This document shows, piece after piece, positions 38,802 through 48,744 of a stretch of DNA of 64,000 nucleotides. Source of the DNA: Anaerolineae bacterium (GTDB taxonomy: Bacteria; Chloroflexota; Anaerolineae; Aggregatilineales; Phototrophicaceae); assembly GCA_022843385.1 (NCBI GenBank), contig JALHNT010000037.1:1-64000 (forward strand), written 5' to 3'. The notes beneath the pieces are model-generated. The model saw only the letters and a list, made by a program, of their open reading frames with translations, searched no databases and had not been told where the DNA came from. Every line of letters begins with the position of its first letter. The first letter of the stretch is position 1. The position numbers and the translations under genes are program-made.

Positions 38802-39893
38802 ATGCAGAAATTCCGACTGGCAATCACCGGCGACTTTCTCAACGAACACGGCCAGAGCGCCTATGGCGACCTGGGCTTCGGGGCGATTGAGTCCTGCCCC
38901 TTCATTGACCATCACTACATCGCCGATCATATCCCCAGAGCCGATGATCCGGCCTACTGGGATAACCTGTATTCGATGGAAGTGAAACCGGCTCATATCC
39001 GTCATGCAGATGGATTGGTGGTGCTGCGCCCGTATGTGCGTGCCAGCGTCTTCAGTGAAGGTGCTGATGACCTGACCATTATCGGGCGCTCCGGTGCGGG
39101 CTACGACAAGATTGATGTGCAGGCCTGCACCGACCGTGATGTGCTGCTGTTCAACCTGCCGAATGTGTTGAATCATTCGACAGCCTCTAGCGCGCTGATG
39201 TTCATCCTGGCGCTGGCGAAGAAACTGGTGCCTTCTGATCGCATCACCCGCGCCGGGCGCTGGGATTTGCAGCCACAGGTGATGGGGATGGAGATCGAAC
39301 ACAAAACGCTGGGGATCATTGGGCTGGGTGCCAGCGGGCGTGAACTGGTGCGGCTGATCGCCCCATTTCAGATGCGCGTCATCGCCTACTCGCCTCATGC
39401 TGACCCGGCACAGGCGGCGGCGCTGGGGGTCGAACTCACATCGCTGGAAACCCTCATGCGCGAGTCCGATGTCATCAGTGTGCATTCCAACCTGACGCCG
39501 GACAAATATCACATGATTAACGCCGGTCATCTGGCGCTGATGAAACCAACCGCCTACTTCGTCAATGTGGCGCGTGGCGCGCTGGTCGATCAGGCAGCGC
39601 TGACCGAAGCGCTGCGCGAACGCCGGATTGCCGGTGCCGGACTGGATGTGTTCGAGGTTGAACCGCTGCCCATCACCGATCCGCTGGTGACGCTGGATAA
39701 TGTGCTGCTGACACCGCACTTCGCCCCGGCCACATCCGACATCTGGACAGCGGGCGGTTTGCAGATGGCGCGTTGTTTCCTGCAAGCGGCGCGGGGTCAG
39801 GTGCCGGATAACACCATCAACCGGGTGGTGCTGGAACGTCCACGTTTCCAGGCCAAACTGGCGCGCTTTGCCGAAAATCAAGCGATTGACTGA
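38802..39893 (+). CDS. D-2-hydroxyacid dehydrogenase
   Basis: GIIGLGASGRELV; YFVNVARGALVDQAAL; TPHFAPAT. Confidence 0.9.
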   Translation: MQKFRLAITGDFLNEHGQSAYGDLGFGAIESCPFIDHHYIADHIPRADDPAYWDNLYSMEVKPAHIRHADGLVVLRPYVRASVFSEGADDLTIIGRSGAGYDKIDVQACTDRDVLLFNLPNVLNHSTASSALMFILALAKKLVPSDRITRAGRWDLQPQVMGMEIEHKTLGIIGLGASGRELVRLIAPFQMRVIAYSPHADPAQAAALGVELTSLETLMRESDVISVHSNLTPDKYHMINAGHLALMKPTAYFVNVARGALVDQAALTEALRERRIAGAGLDVFEVEPLPITDPLVTLDNVLLTPHFAPATSDIWTAGGLQMARCFLQAARGQVPDNTINRVVLERPRFQAKLARFAENQAID

Positions 39894-39922
39894 ACGAGGT
39901 GCATTTCAAAGTTCTGGGTATG

Positions 39923-39993
39923 ACCTCACCCCCGTCTCACTGCGTTCGACTCCCCCTCTCCAATGGATTGGAGAGGGGGCTGGGGGGTGAGGT
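39923..39993. repeat. Hairpin repeat family 3, copy 2
   Basis: Near-identical to 12013-12083. Confidence 0.8.
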
Positions 39994-40068
39994 TGCCTTT
40001 CTGGAAACTGGGTATCCAACAATTTGAAAAGCACTCGATGTACGACAACGATCACTCACACAAGGGTC

Positions 40069-41061
40069 ATGGATGCTATGGTGAAGAGTCCCGATCTATC
40101 GAAAGACCAATATCTCGCCCTCTACCGGCAGATGCTCGAAATCCGCCGCACCGAAGAACAACTGGCGAAGTCCCATCAGGCCGGCCTGATTCACGGTGCG
40201 TGTCATACTTACGTCGGTGAAGAAGCCATCGCCACCGGCGTCTGCGCTCATCTGACCCATCAGGATGCGGTGTTCAGCACGCATCGCGGTCACGGTCATG
40301 CCCTCGCCAAAGGCGTCCCGCCGCGAGAGGTGATGGCCGAATTGTTCGGACGGGTGACGGGCTGTTCGCGGGGGCGGGGTGGCAGTATGCACCTCTTCTC
40401 GCCCGAAGTCGGCATGATGGGCACCAGCGGCATTGTCGGCCCCTGTATCCTTCAGGCAACCGGAGCCGGGTACAGCGCCAAATTGTTGAATAACGGAACG
40501 GTTGGAGTGGCCTTCTTCGGCGATGGTGCCAGCAATAATGGCGCTTTCCACGAGGGGCTGAACCTGGCCGCCATCTGGGATCTACCGGTCATCTTCGTGT
40601 GCGAGAACAATATGTATGCCACCGAGGTCGCCTTTTCTTACGCCACGCGCAATACCAACATGGCAGAACGGGCCAGCACCTATGGCATGAACGCCGTTGC
40701 GGTGGATGGCAACGACGTGCTGGCAGTGTATCAGGCCGCAGCGGAAGCGGTCAGTCGGGCGCGCGCCGGTCAGGGGCCGACCTTCATCGAGGGCAAAACC
40801 TATCGCACCCGCGCCCACGCCGAGGGGATGCCCAGCCTGGGGACGTATCGCACGCAGGAAGAGGTCGATGCCTGGAAGCTGCGTGACCCGATCACGAACT
40901 ACAAAGCCTATCTCCTGCAGGAAAGCATCGCCGTCGCCAGCGACTTTGACGCGATTGATGCCGCTGTCCAGAAGCTGGTGGAGGAGAGTTTCGAGTTCGC
41001 CCGGAACAGCCCATTCCCGGATCCGGCTACGGTAACCGACCATATTTTCAGCCAGTCATGA
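40069..41061 (+). CDS. 2-oxoacid dehydrogenase E1 alpha (pyruvate/acetoin dehydrogenase-like)
   Basis: ThDP motif FFGDGASNNGAFHEGLNLAAIWDLPVIFVCENN. Confidence 0.94.
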   Translation: MDAMVKSPDLSKDQYLALYRQMLEIRRTEEQLAKSHQAGLIHGACHTYVGEEAIATGVCAHLTHQDAVFSTHRGHGHALAKGVPPREVMAELFGRVTGCSRGRGGSMHLFSPEVGMMGTSGIVGPCILQATGAGYSAKLLNNGTVGVAFFGDGASNNGAFHEGLNLAAIWDLPVIFVCENNMYATEVAFSYATRNTNMAERASTYGMNAVAVDGNDVLAVYQAAAEAVSRARAGQGPTFIEGKTYRTRAHAEGMPSLGTYRTQEEVDAWKLRDPITNYKAYLLQESIAVASDFDAIDAAVQKLVEESFEFARNSPFPDPATVTDHIFSQS

Positions 41062-41092
41062 GGCGGCATTCATCAGGTAGAGGATTATCATC

Positions 41093-42070
41093 ATGCGTGA
41101 ACTGACCTTTACAGCCGCCGCCCGTGAAGCGCTGGCGGAAGAAATGGCGCGCGACCCGTCGATCTTCGTCGTCGGCGAGGGGATTGGCCCGCGCGGCGGC
41201 AACTTCAACACCACCAGCGGCCTGTATGAGCTGTATGGGCCGATGCGGCTGCGCGATACGCCGATTGTCGAGCGTGGTTTCATCGGCATGTGCACTGGCG
41301 CGGCGATGACCGGCTCGCGGCCGGTGGTGGATTTTATGTTCATCGACTTCATTCTGGATGCGATGGGCGAGTTGATTAACCAGGTCGCCAAGATTCAGTA
41401 TATGAGCAGCGGGCGGCTGAAGATGTCGATGGTGCTGCGCGGGTCGATTGGCATCAGCGGCGCATCGGCCACCCATCACTCCGGCAGTTATTATCCACTG
41501 TTCGTCAATATCCCCGGCTTTCGCGTGGTCCTCCCCAGCAATGCCTACGACGCCAAAGGCCTGTTCAAGACGGCGCTGCGCGGCGATGATCCGGTGCTGT
41601 TTCTGGAACACAAGACGCTGCTCAACCACAAGAGTCTGGTTCCCGAAGACGAATACTTCATCCCGTTTGGGCAGGCGGCGGTTGTCCGCGAAGGCACGCA
41701 GGCCACGGTCGTTGCGCTCGGCTCAATGATCCGCAAAACCAGCGATGCCTGTGACCGGCTGGCGCAGGAGGGCATCAGCATCGAGATCATCGACCCGCGC
41801 ACGCTGGCTCCACTGGACATTGAGACCATCCTTCAGTCGGTGCACAAGACCGGACGTCTGCTCATCGTCGATGAAACTTTTGCGCCCTGCGGCGTCGGGG
41901 CGGAGATCGCGGCACAGGTCATGGCGCGCGGCTTTGATGATCTGGATGCGCCGATTCAACGGCTCAACGGCGTGCATACCCCGACGCCTTACAGCCCACC
42001 GTTGGAAGCGGCAGTCGTTCCCAATGTCGATCAGATTGGGCAATCCATCCGCGATCTGCTGGCTGAGTGA
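41093..42070 (+). CDS. 2-oxoacid dehydrogenase E1 beta
   Basis: GEGIGPRGGNFNTTSGLYELYGPMRLRDTPIVERGFIGMCTGAAMTG. Confidence 0.94.
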   Translation: MRELTFTAAAREALAEEMARDPSIFVVGEGIGPRGGNFNTTSGLYELYGPMRLRDTPIVERGFIGMCTGAAMTGSRPVVDFMFIDFILDAMGELINQVAKIQYMSSGRLKMSMVLRGSIGISGASATHHSGSYYPLFVNIPGFRVVLPSNAYDAKGLFKTALRGDDPVLFLEHKTLLNHKSLVPEDEYFIPFGQAAVVREGTQATVVALGSMIRKTSDACDRLAQEGISIEIIDPRTLAPLDIETILQSVHKTGRLLIVDETFAPCGVGAEIAAQVMARGFDDLDAPIQRLNGVHTPTPYSPPLEAAVVPNVDQIGQSIRDLLAE

Positions 42071-42079
42071 GGGACGTTT

Positions 42080-43450
42080 ATGGCTATCGAAGTTCTCATG
42101 CCCCGCCTCGGTTGGACGATGGAAGAAGGCACGCTGGTTGAATGGCTGAAGCATGATGGCGACCCGGTTCAACCAGGCGACATCCTGTTCACCATCGAAA
42201 GCGACAAGGCGCTGAACGAAGTCGAGTCGTTCGAATCCGGCATCTTCCGCATCCCGCCCGACAGCGATGTTGTTGGCAAGCTGCTGCCCGTTGGCACGCT
42301 GCTGGCCTATATTGTGCAGCCCGGCGAAACCCCGCCGTTTGAGTCCGTTCCAGCGGCTGCGACCGTGGCCGGCTCATCACCGGTGGTTGTTCCCGCCAAG
42401 CCTGATCCTATACCCTTATCATCTGCCCCTGCCAGCAATGGGACGACGCTGCTCCCCACCATCAGTCCGCGCGCCCGACGGGTAGCGCAGGAGCTAGGGG
42501 TGGAATGGGCTGCGCTGAAGGGGAGTGGGCGCACAGGACGAATCATCGAGCGCGATGTGCGGGCGGCTGCCGAGAGCGCAGCAGCACCAGCCGTACAGAT
42601 TTCCCCGGTTGCCCGGCGCGCAGCCGAGGGTCTGGGGGTGGATGTGGCGACGCTGGCGGCCCAGATGCCCGGTCAGCGCATCACCCGTGAACATGTTGAA
42701 CGGGCAGCGGCACAGACGACTCCGCCTGGGGCTGCTCCGATGAGTTCCGGCGAAACCCGGACGCCCATCCCCCGCGTGAGGCAGATCATCGCCGAGCGCA
42801 TGGCCGCCAGCGCACACACCAGCGCGCCGGTCACGCTGACCACCGAGGTTGACGCAACCGAACTGGTGAAGCTGCGCCAGGGACTCAAAGCCGCCAGCCA
42901 GTCCGATCCCCGCCCGGTGCCGAGCTATAACGATCTGCTGGCGAAGCTGGTGGCGGAAGCCCTGCGGGAGCATCCGCAACTGAATGCCCGGCTGGAAGGC
43001 GCGGACATCGTGACTTCGGCTGCGGTGCATATGGGGTTTGCCGTCGATACCGAGCGCGGCCTGCTGGTGCCAGTGGTTCGGGATGTGCATAGCAAGAGTC
43101 TTCGTCAGATTGCGGCTGAGGCAGCGCGGTTGGTGGAACAGACTCGTGAAGGAACGATTCGAGCAGATGATCTCAGCGGCGGCACCTTCACCATCACCAA
43201 CCTGGGCATGTACGACATTGACGCCTTCACGCCCATCATCAATCTACCGCAGTGCGCCATCCTGGGAGTGGGACGGATCGTCGCCAAACAGATTGTGGTG
43301 GATGTCGAGGCCGAGCGGCTGGCGATTCGCCACATGCTGTTCCTCAGTCTGACCTTCGATCACCGCCTGGTGGATGGTGCGCCAGCCGCGCGTTTCCTGC
43401 AACAGGTGAAGCGTTTTGTCGAACAACCTTACTTATGGCTCGTCAATTGA
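42080..43450 (+). CDS. 2-oxoacid dehydrogenase E2 (lipoyl acyltransferase)
   Basis: Lipoyl motif IESDKALNEVES; two peripheral-subunit-binding-like segments; catalytic FDHRLVDGAPAARFL. Confidence 0.94.
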   Translation: MAIEVLMPRLGWTMEEGTLVEWLKHDGDPVQPGDILFTIESDKALNEVESFESGIFRIPPDSDVVGKLLPVGTLLAYIVQPGETPPFESVPAAATVAGSSPVVVPAKPDPIPLSSAPASNGTTLLPTISPRARRVAQELGVEWAALKGSGRTGRIIERDVRAAAESAAAPAVQISPVARRAAEGLGVDVATLAAQMPGQRITREHVERAAAQTTPPGAAPMSSGETRTPIPRVRQIIAERMAASAHTSAPVTLTTEVDATELVKLRQGLKAASQSDPRPVPSYNDLLAKLVAEALREHPQLNARLEGADIVTSAAVHMGFAVDTERGLLVPVVRDVHSKSLRQIAAEAARLVEQTREGTIRADDLSGGTFTITNLGMYDIDAFTPIINLPQCAILGVGRIVAKQIVVDVEAERLAIRHMLFLSLTFDHRLVDGAPAARFLQQVKRFVEQPYLWLVN

Positions 43451-43465
43451 TGACTGGAGTGCTTC

Positions 43466-44338
43466 ATGAAACTGATCACCTTTGTTTATCGGAACCAGAG
43501 CCGTATCGGCGCACTCATCACCCGCGACGGGCAGGAACACGTCGTTGATTTCAGCCAGGCCGTTCCCGGTCTACCGGGGGATGTCATCGAGTTGCTGGAG
43601 GCTGGGGATGCCGGACTGGCAGCGGCGCGCGGGGCTATCGCCAGCGCCAGCGCCAGCGCGACCCTCCTGCTGGCCGATGTCAAACTGCTGGCACCCATTC
43701 CCCGCCCCGGCAAGATCATCTGCATCGGCCTGAATTACAGCGATCATGCCGCCGAGACCGGCCAGCCCATCCCCACCTACCCCATCGTGTTCTCGAAATA
43801 TGCCAACACCGTCATCGCCGCCGGCGAACCGATTGTGCTGCCGCGCGTCACCAATCAGGTGGATTACGAAGCCGAACTGGGTTTTGTCATCGGCAAGAAA
43901 GCCCGTTATGTACCGGCAGATCAGGCGCTGGAATATGTCGCCGGCTATCTGCCGATCAATGATGTCAGCGCCCGCGATTATCAGACTCGCATTAGCCAGT
44001 GGACGATGGGCAAGACCTTCGACACCTTTGCGCCGATGGGGCCGGCGCTGGTGACGAGCGATGAGATCGCTGATGCCGGCAATCTGGCGATTAGCCTGAG
44101 GATCAATGGGGAAACGCTTCAGGATTCCAACACCAACAAGCTGATTTTCGGTATCGCCCAACTGGTTGAAGCCTTGAGCGAGGTGATGACGCTCGAACCC
44201 GGTGATGTGGTCTCCACCGGCACCCCGCCCGGCGTGGGCATGGCGCGCAATCCCAAGCGTTACCTGCGCCTCGGCGATGTCGTCAGCATCACGATTGACG
44301 GACTCGGCACGCTCACCAATCCAGTCGTGGCTGAATAA
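43466..44338 (+). CDS. Fumarylacetoacetate hydrolase family protein
   Basis: IICIGLNYSDHAAETG; VDYEAELGFVIGKKAR; VSTGTPPGVG. Confidence 0.93.
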   Translation: MKLITFVYRNQSRIGALITRDGQEHVVDFSQAVPGLPGDVIELLEAGDAGLAAARGAIASASASATLLLADVKLLAPIPRPGKIICIGLNYSDHAAETGQPIPTYPIVFSKYANTVIAAGEPIVLPRVTNQVDYEAELGFVIGKKARYVPADQALEYVAGYLPINDVSARDYQTRISQWTMGKTFDTFAPMGPALVTSDEIADAGNLAISLRINGETLQDSNTNKLIFGIAQLVEALSEVMTLEPGDVVSTGTPPGVGMARNPKRYLRLGDVVSITIDGLGTLTNPVVAE

Positions 44339-44343
44339 TCCAT

Positions 44344-45339
44344 ATGACAAAGAAAGTTGTCCTCGTCACCGACTACACCTGGCCCAGCACTGCTGTCGAG
44401 GCAGCGGTGCTGCAAACCGTCCCGGCACGGCTCCTGATCGCGCAGGTTGGTGATGAGGATGAACTGCTGCGTCTGGTACCGCAGGCCGATGCCATCCTGA
44501 CCTGTTTCAAAAAGGTGTCGCCAGCCGTCGTCCGCGCTGGAGAGAAGTTGCAGGTGATCGGACGCTATGGCATCGGGGTGGATAACATCGCCGTCGATGA
44601 AGCGACACGGCTGGGCATCCCGGTCACCAACGTGCCGGCCTACTGCCTCGATGAAGTGGCAGAACACGCCCTGGCGCTGCTGCTGGCCTGCGCCAGAAAC
44701 ATCACCCATTATCATCAGGCCATCCGCGCCGCCGATTGGCGTCTGAATGCACAACGCCCGTTGTTCCGGCTGCGGGGTAAGGTGCTGGGGATCATCGGGC
44801 TGGGCAAAATCGGGCAGACGCTGGCGCTGAAAGCTCAGGGTTTGGGGCTGAAGGTGATCGCCCACAGCCCCTCGCTGGATAGACACATCGCCCAGCAGCT
44901 TCAGGTTGATTTGGTCCGTCTCGACGATCTGCTGGAACAGGCCGATTTCGTCAGCCTGCATGTGCCGCTCAATCCACAGACGCGCCATCTCATCAGTGCT
45001 GAGCGCCTGCGGCGGATGAAGCCCTCCGCTATCCTCATCAACACCGCCCGCGGGGGATTGGTCGACTCGGATGCGCTGGCGCAGGCCCTGGCCGAAGGCT
45101 GGATCGCCGGAGCCGGGCTGGATGTATTTGAAGCCGAGCCGCTCGATGCCCATCACCCGCTCTTGATGCAGCCCAATCTGATCGCTACCCCACACGTCGC
45201 CTTCTATTCTGAGGAGGCGCTGGTTGAGCTGCAAACCAAAGCCGCTGAAAATGTTGCGGCTGTGCTGCTCGGACGACGTCCCGCCGCGCTGGTCAACCCG
45301 GCTGTGCTGAACCTGCCGCGCTGGTCTCATCTCAAATGA
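44344..45339 (+). CDS. D-2-hydroxyacid dehydrogenase (CtBP-like)
   Basis: GIIGLGKIGQTL; ILINTARGGLVDSDALAQAL. Confidence 0.92.
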   Translation: MTKKVVLVTDYTWPSTAVEAAVLQTVPARLLIAQVGDEDELLRLVPQADAILTCFKKVSPAVVRAGEKLQVIGRYGIGVDNIAVDEATRLGIPVTNVPAYCLDEVAEHALALLLACARNITHYHQAIRAADWRLNAQRPLFRLRGKVLGIIGLGKIGQTLALKAQGLGLKVIAHSPSLDRHIAQQLQVDLVRLDDLLEQADFVSLHVPLNPQTRHLISAERLRRMKPSAILINTARGGLVDSDALAQALAEGWIAGAGLDVFEAEPLDAHHPLLMQPNLIATPHVAFYSEEALVELQTKAAENVAAVLLGRRPAALVNPAVLNLPRWSHLK

Positions 45340-45479
45340 GTTGCTCGGTCGCCGCTGAACTATTCTGCTGTAGCCGACACCAGCGAATTGGAAGACTCGG
45401 TTGAAGCAACCGGCCATGTTCCCGTTCGGGTTCACGGCCGGCAGCCGATTGTTCGCCCAGTGATGGTGATCTCAGTCCA

Positions 45480-46235
45480 TCAGGCGGTCGCGCTGCGGAA
45501 CAGGCGAGTCGCCCACCAGCTTGAGACGATGCTGATGACGATCATCAGGCCGAAGCCCAGCAGCACTACTGACTCATTCCACGACCCGGCGAAGAGCAGC
45601 CGCGCCGCCTCAACCGCGTGCGTCAGCGGGTTCAGGTTAGAGATCGTTTTGAGGATGGGCGGAGCGAAGGTCATCGGCAAGAAGATGCCCGACAGCAGCA
45701 GGATCGGCAGCATCACGGTGTTAACCGAGGACGCCAGCGCGTTCTCGTCCTTCAGCAACAGCGCCAGCCCATACGACAGCGCCGAGAGTCCGCCGCCGAT
45801 CAATGCCACCAGCAGCAGCGTCAGCGCCGCGCCCAGCCCATCGGCGCGTACCCCCATCAGCAAAGCCAGCGTCAGCAGAATCAGACACTGCGCCAGCAAA
45901 ATAGTCACATCGCGCAGCACCCGCCCCAGCAAGAGCGCCAGGCGGTGCGCCGGCGTCACGCGCAGCCGTTCGATCACGCCCTGGCGCAGATCATCCAGCA
46001 AGCCGAAGCCGGTGAAGAGCGAACCGGTCAGCGCCATCATCACCAGTAAGCCGGGGGTGAAAAGCTGCAAGGCATTCCCGCCCGGCACCATGCCCGTCAG
46101 CAGAGGTGCATACAGCAGCAGATACAGCGCTGGCTGGATCAACCCGAAAATCATCCATACCGGATTACGCAGCACATGCTTCAGACTGTGTTGATAGATC
46201 AGTGTCGTATCGCGCAACAATTTCATGATCCTCAT
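45480..46235 (-). CDS. ABC-2 permease, DrrB family
   Basis: LKHVLRNPVWMIFGLIQPALYLLLY typical DrrB start; next to a DrrA-like ATPase. Confidence 0.9.
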   Translation of the reverse strand: MRIMKLLRDTTLIYQHSLKHVLRNPVWMIFGLIQPALYLLLYAPLLTGMVPGGNALQLFTPGLLVMMALTGSLFTGFGLLDDLRQGVIERLRVTPAHRLALLLGRVLRDVTILLAQCLILLTLALLMGVRADGLGAALTLLLVALIGGGLSALSYGLALLLKDENALASSVNTVMLPILLLSGIFLPMTFAPPILKTISNLNPLTHAVEAARLLFAGSWNESVVLLGFGLMIVISIVSSWWATRLFRSATA

Positions 46236-46239
46236 CCCT

Positions 46240-47208
46240 TTATGCTTCCGTCTCACGCAGCGAACGCCCGGTCTGGCGCAGGAATACATCGTCGAGCGTC
46301 GGTCGATGGAGCGCGAGCCGGCTGACCGGTAGTCCAGCACCATCCATCAGGCGCAGCACGGCGGGCAGGGCTTCTTCGCCCTGTTCAACCGTCAGATGCA
46401 ATTGATCGTCCTCTTCGCGCAGGTCACGGACGTAAGGTTGGGCATGGAGCAGCGCCATCGCCTGGCTTTTCGCGCCGTTGACCCCCAGCACGATCACATC
46501 GCCACCGATCTGCCGCTTCAGGCTGTCGGGCGTCCCTTCGCTGACGATCTGCCCGCCATCAATAATTGCCAGCCGGTCGGCCAGCGCATCGGCCTCATCG
46601 AGATAATGCGTCGTCAGAAAGATGGTCGTCCCCTGTTCTCGCAACCGGCGCACTTCGTCCCATAGATGCGCCCGGCTCTGTGGATCGAGGCCAGTGGTCG
46701 GCTCGTCGAGAAACAGCAGCTTCGGTTGATTGACCATCCCCAGCGCAATATCCAGCCGGCGACGCTGACCGCCGGAATAGGTGCGCACCAGACGATCAGC
46801 AAACGATTCCAGTTGCAGACTGTCGATCAGCGCGGCTGTGCGCTGGCTGGCCTGGGCCCGGCTCAGACCGAACAACTGCGCCTGTAACATCAGGTTCTCG
46901 CGGGCGGTAGAGCTGCCTTCCGCCCCTCCAGTCTGACTGACATAGCCAATCTGCCGGCGTACCTGCTCCGGCTGGCGCAGCAGATCAGCCCCGACCACCC
47001 GTGCCTGTCCGCTGGTCGGTGGAATCAGGGTGGAGAGCATCCGCAGCGTGGTGCTTTTTCCGGCTCCGTTCGGCCCCAGAAAGCCGAAGATTTCCCCTTC
47101 GCGCACGGTCAGATCGACGCCCTTAACGGCTTCAACGGTCTGCGGCTTGTCTTTGGCGGCGCGGCTGTGGAAGGTCTTGCGCAGCCCCTGTGTTTCAATG
47201 ATGTTCAT
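46240..47208 (-). CDS. Daunorubicin-resistance (DrrA) family ABC transporter ATP-binding protein
   Basis: Walker A GPNGAGKST; signature YSGGQRRRLDIALG; Walker B LLFLDEPTTGLD. Confidence 0.95.
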   Translation of the reverse strand: MNIIETQGLRKTFHSRAAKDKPQTVEAVKGVDLTVREGEIFGFLGPNGAGKSTTLRMLSTLIPPTSGQARVVGADLLRQPEQVRRQIGYVSQTGGAEGSSTARENLMLQAQLFGLSRAQASQRTAALIDSLQLESFADRLVRTYSGGQRRRLDIALGMVNQPKLLFLDEPTTGLDPQSRAHLWDEVRRLREQGTTIFLTTHYLDEADALADRLAIIDGGQIVSEGTPDSLKRQIGGDVIVLGVNGAKSQAMALLHAQPYVRDLREEDDQLHLTVEQGEEALPAVLRLMDGAGLPVSRLALHRPTLDDVFLRQTGRSLRETEA

Positions 47209-47224
47209 TCGCTTTTACTCCTCA

Positions 47225-48589
47225 TCACTTATCACCCTGTACGGTTGAAGAGACCGGATTGTTCATGCGGCGCGCCACCAGATGATGACCGCCCCAATCC
47301 ATCTCGATGCGTTGGGCAGGCGATCCGGCTTCGCTCACGAAGGTCATCTCGACATCGCCCTTCGACCGGGTGTAGAAGGTGGTCGGTGACAGCGGCTTTA
47401 GAACCGAGCGCGTCCAGCCCAGGATTTCCATGTGCAGCGAACCTTCCGCCACCAGAAACCGCGCCATCCACTCCTGTCCGGCGAAGCTGAAACGGTAGTC
47501 GCCGACATACGGCGCATAGACTGCTGGGTCCAGTTCGATGAACTGGCGCGGATGCGGCAGAGCATAGGGCGCGTCGAACAGGATGGCCGTCAGGTCACGG
47601 GTGATCTCAGCATCCGGGATGCCGCTGAAATTGCTGAGGAAGATCACAACGGCATCATCTTCCGGGAAGCGCAGCAGGTGACCGATGAAGCCATACAATC
47701 CGCCGGAATGACCCACCGCCTGATGTCTGTGAAAGGTCTGGAGCGTCCAGCCATAGCCATAATGCAGCTCGCCGTGCGTCGTCACCGGCGTGGTCATCTG
47801 ACGCAGCGTCGCAGGGCTGACCAGCCGGTTGTCCCGTAGCGCCTGATCAAAGTGGTATAGATCCGTTACCGTCGAATGCAGCCCACCCGCGCCGTGCATG
47901 GCTGACGAGTCGGTGGGTTCGGCCTGTTGCAGCGCGGCGCCGCTGTTGTCGTAACCAGTGGCACGTTGTGGGATGAGGGCGTGTGTCCAATCGAATCCCG
48001 ATTGACTCATCCCGGCAGGCTGAAAGATGCGCTCGTCGATCACCTGCCCATAGGGTTTGCCTTCAAGCTGTTCCAGGATCGCCCCCAGCAGCACCCAGTT
48101 GGAATTGCTGTAATGGAACTCTGTTCCTGGCTCGAAGCGGGGCGGCTCATCGCGGAAACCAGCGATCAGTTCAGCCGTCGTCAGTGGCTGACGATGTCCG
48201 TTCAGGAATATCGGCAGCATGAGGTAGTTGGCGATCCCCGATGTGTTGCTCAACAGGTGATGGACGGTGATGCGCTCGCCGTTGGGGAAGTCTGGGAAAA
48301 AGCGGCTGATCGGGTCGGTGACATTCAGGTGTCCGGCTTCGACCTGCTGCATGATTGCCAGCGCCGTGAAGGGCTTGGTCATTGACCCGATGCGGAAGAC
48401 GGTCTGGGGCGTGTTCTTCGCCTGGTGTTCCAGATTAGCATAGCCATAACCCCGCTGGAACAGGATGCGTCCACCCTGCGCCACCAACACTGAGCCGCTG
48501 AACTGCTTCTGCCGGGCATAGACCGTCAGGAGCTGGTGGAACTGTCCGGCTTTTCCCCGGACTCTGGTCAGCAACTGGTCAATCAACAT
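47225..48589 (-). CDS. Serine hydrolase (beta-lactamase class C-like)
   Basis: IGSMTKPFTALAI SxxK; YSNSNWVLLG; HSGGLYGF. Confidence 0.92.
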   Translation of the reverse strand: MLIDQLLTRVRGKAGQFHQLLTVYARQKQFSGSVLVAQGGRILFQRGYGYANLEHQAKNTPQTVFRIGSMTKPFTALAIMQQVEAGHLNVTDPISRFFPDFPNGERITVHHLLSNTSGIANYLMLPIFLNGHRQPLTTAELIAGFRDEPPRFEPGTEFHYSNSNWVLLGAILEQLEGKPYGQVIDERIFQPAGMSQSGFDWTHALIPQRATGYDNSGAALQQAEPTDSSAMHGAGGLHSTVTDLYHFDQALRDNRLVSPATLRQMTTPVTTHGELHYGYGWTLQTFHRHQAVGHSGGLYGFIGHLLRFPEDDAVVIFLSNFSGIPDAEITRDLTAILFDAPYALPHPRQFIELDPAVYAPYVGDYRFSFAGQEWMARFLVAEGSLHMEILGWTRSVLKPLSPTTFYTRSKGDVEMTFVSEAGSPAQRIEMDWGGHHLVARRMNNPVSSTVQGDK

Positions 48590-48606
48590 GCTGCTTACTC
48601 CTTTTA

Positions 48607-48626
48607 TACATGCATGTTTGTATGTA
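48607..48626. promoter_or_regulatory. Putative TetR operator TACATGC-N6-GTATGTA
   Basis: Same arm spacing as 49375-49394; immediately upstream of the serine hydrolase/DrrAB genes. Confidence 0.65.
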
Positions 48627-48696
48627 AATCAAGCGCGATCCCAGGCCATTTTCGCCTGAGCCATTGATCGGACTCGCTCGGTCTGCTACAACTCCA

Positions 48697-48722
48697 TACA
48701 GATACGTATCTGTACGTATGTA
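48697..48722. promoter_or_regulatory. Putative compound TetR operator: 18-bp perfect palindrome TACAGATACGTATCTGTA extended by CGTATGTA
   Basis: Read directly. Confidence 0.65.
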
Positions 48723-48744
48723 AGTTGCAGAAAAAAAAGGAACG

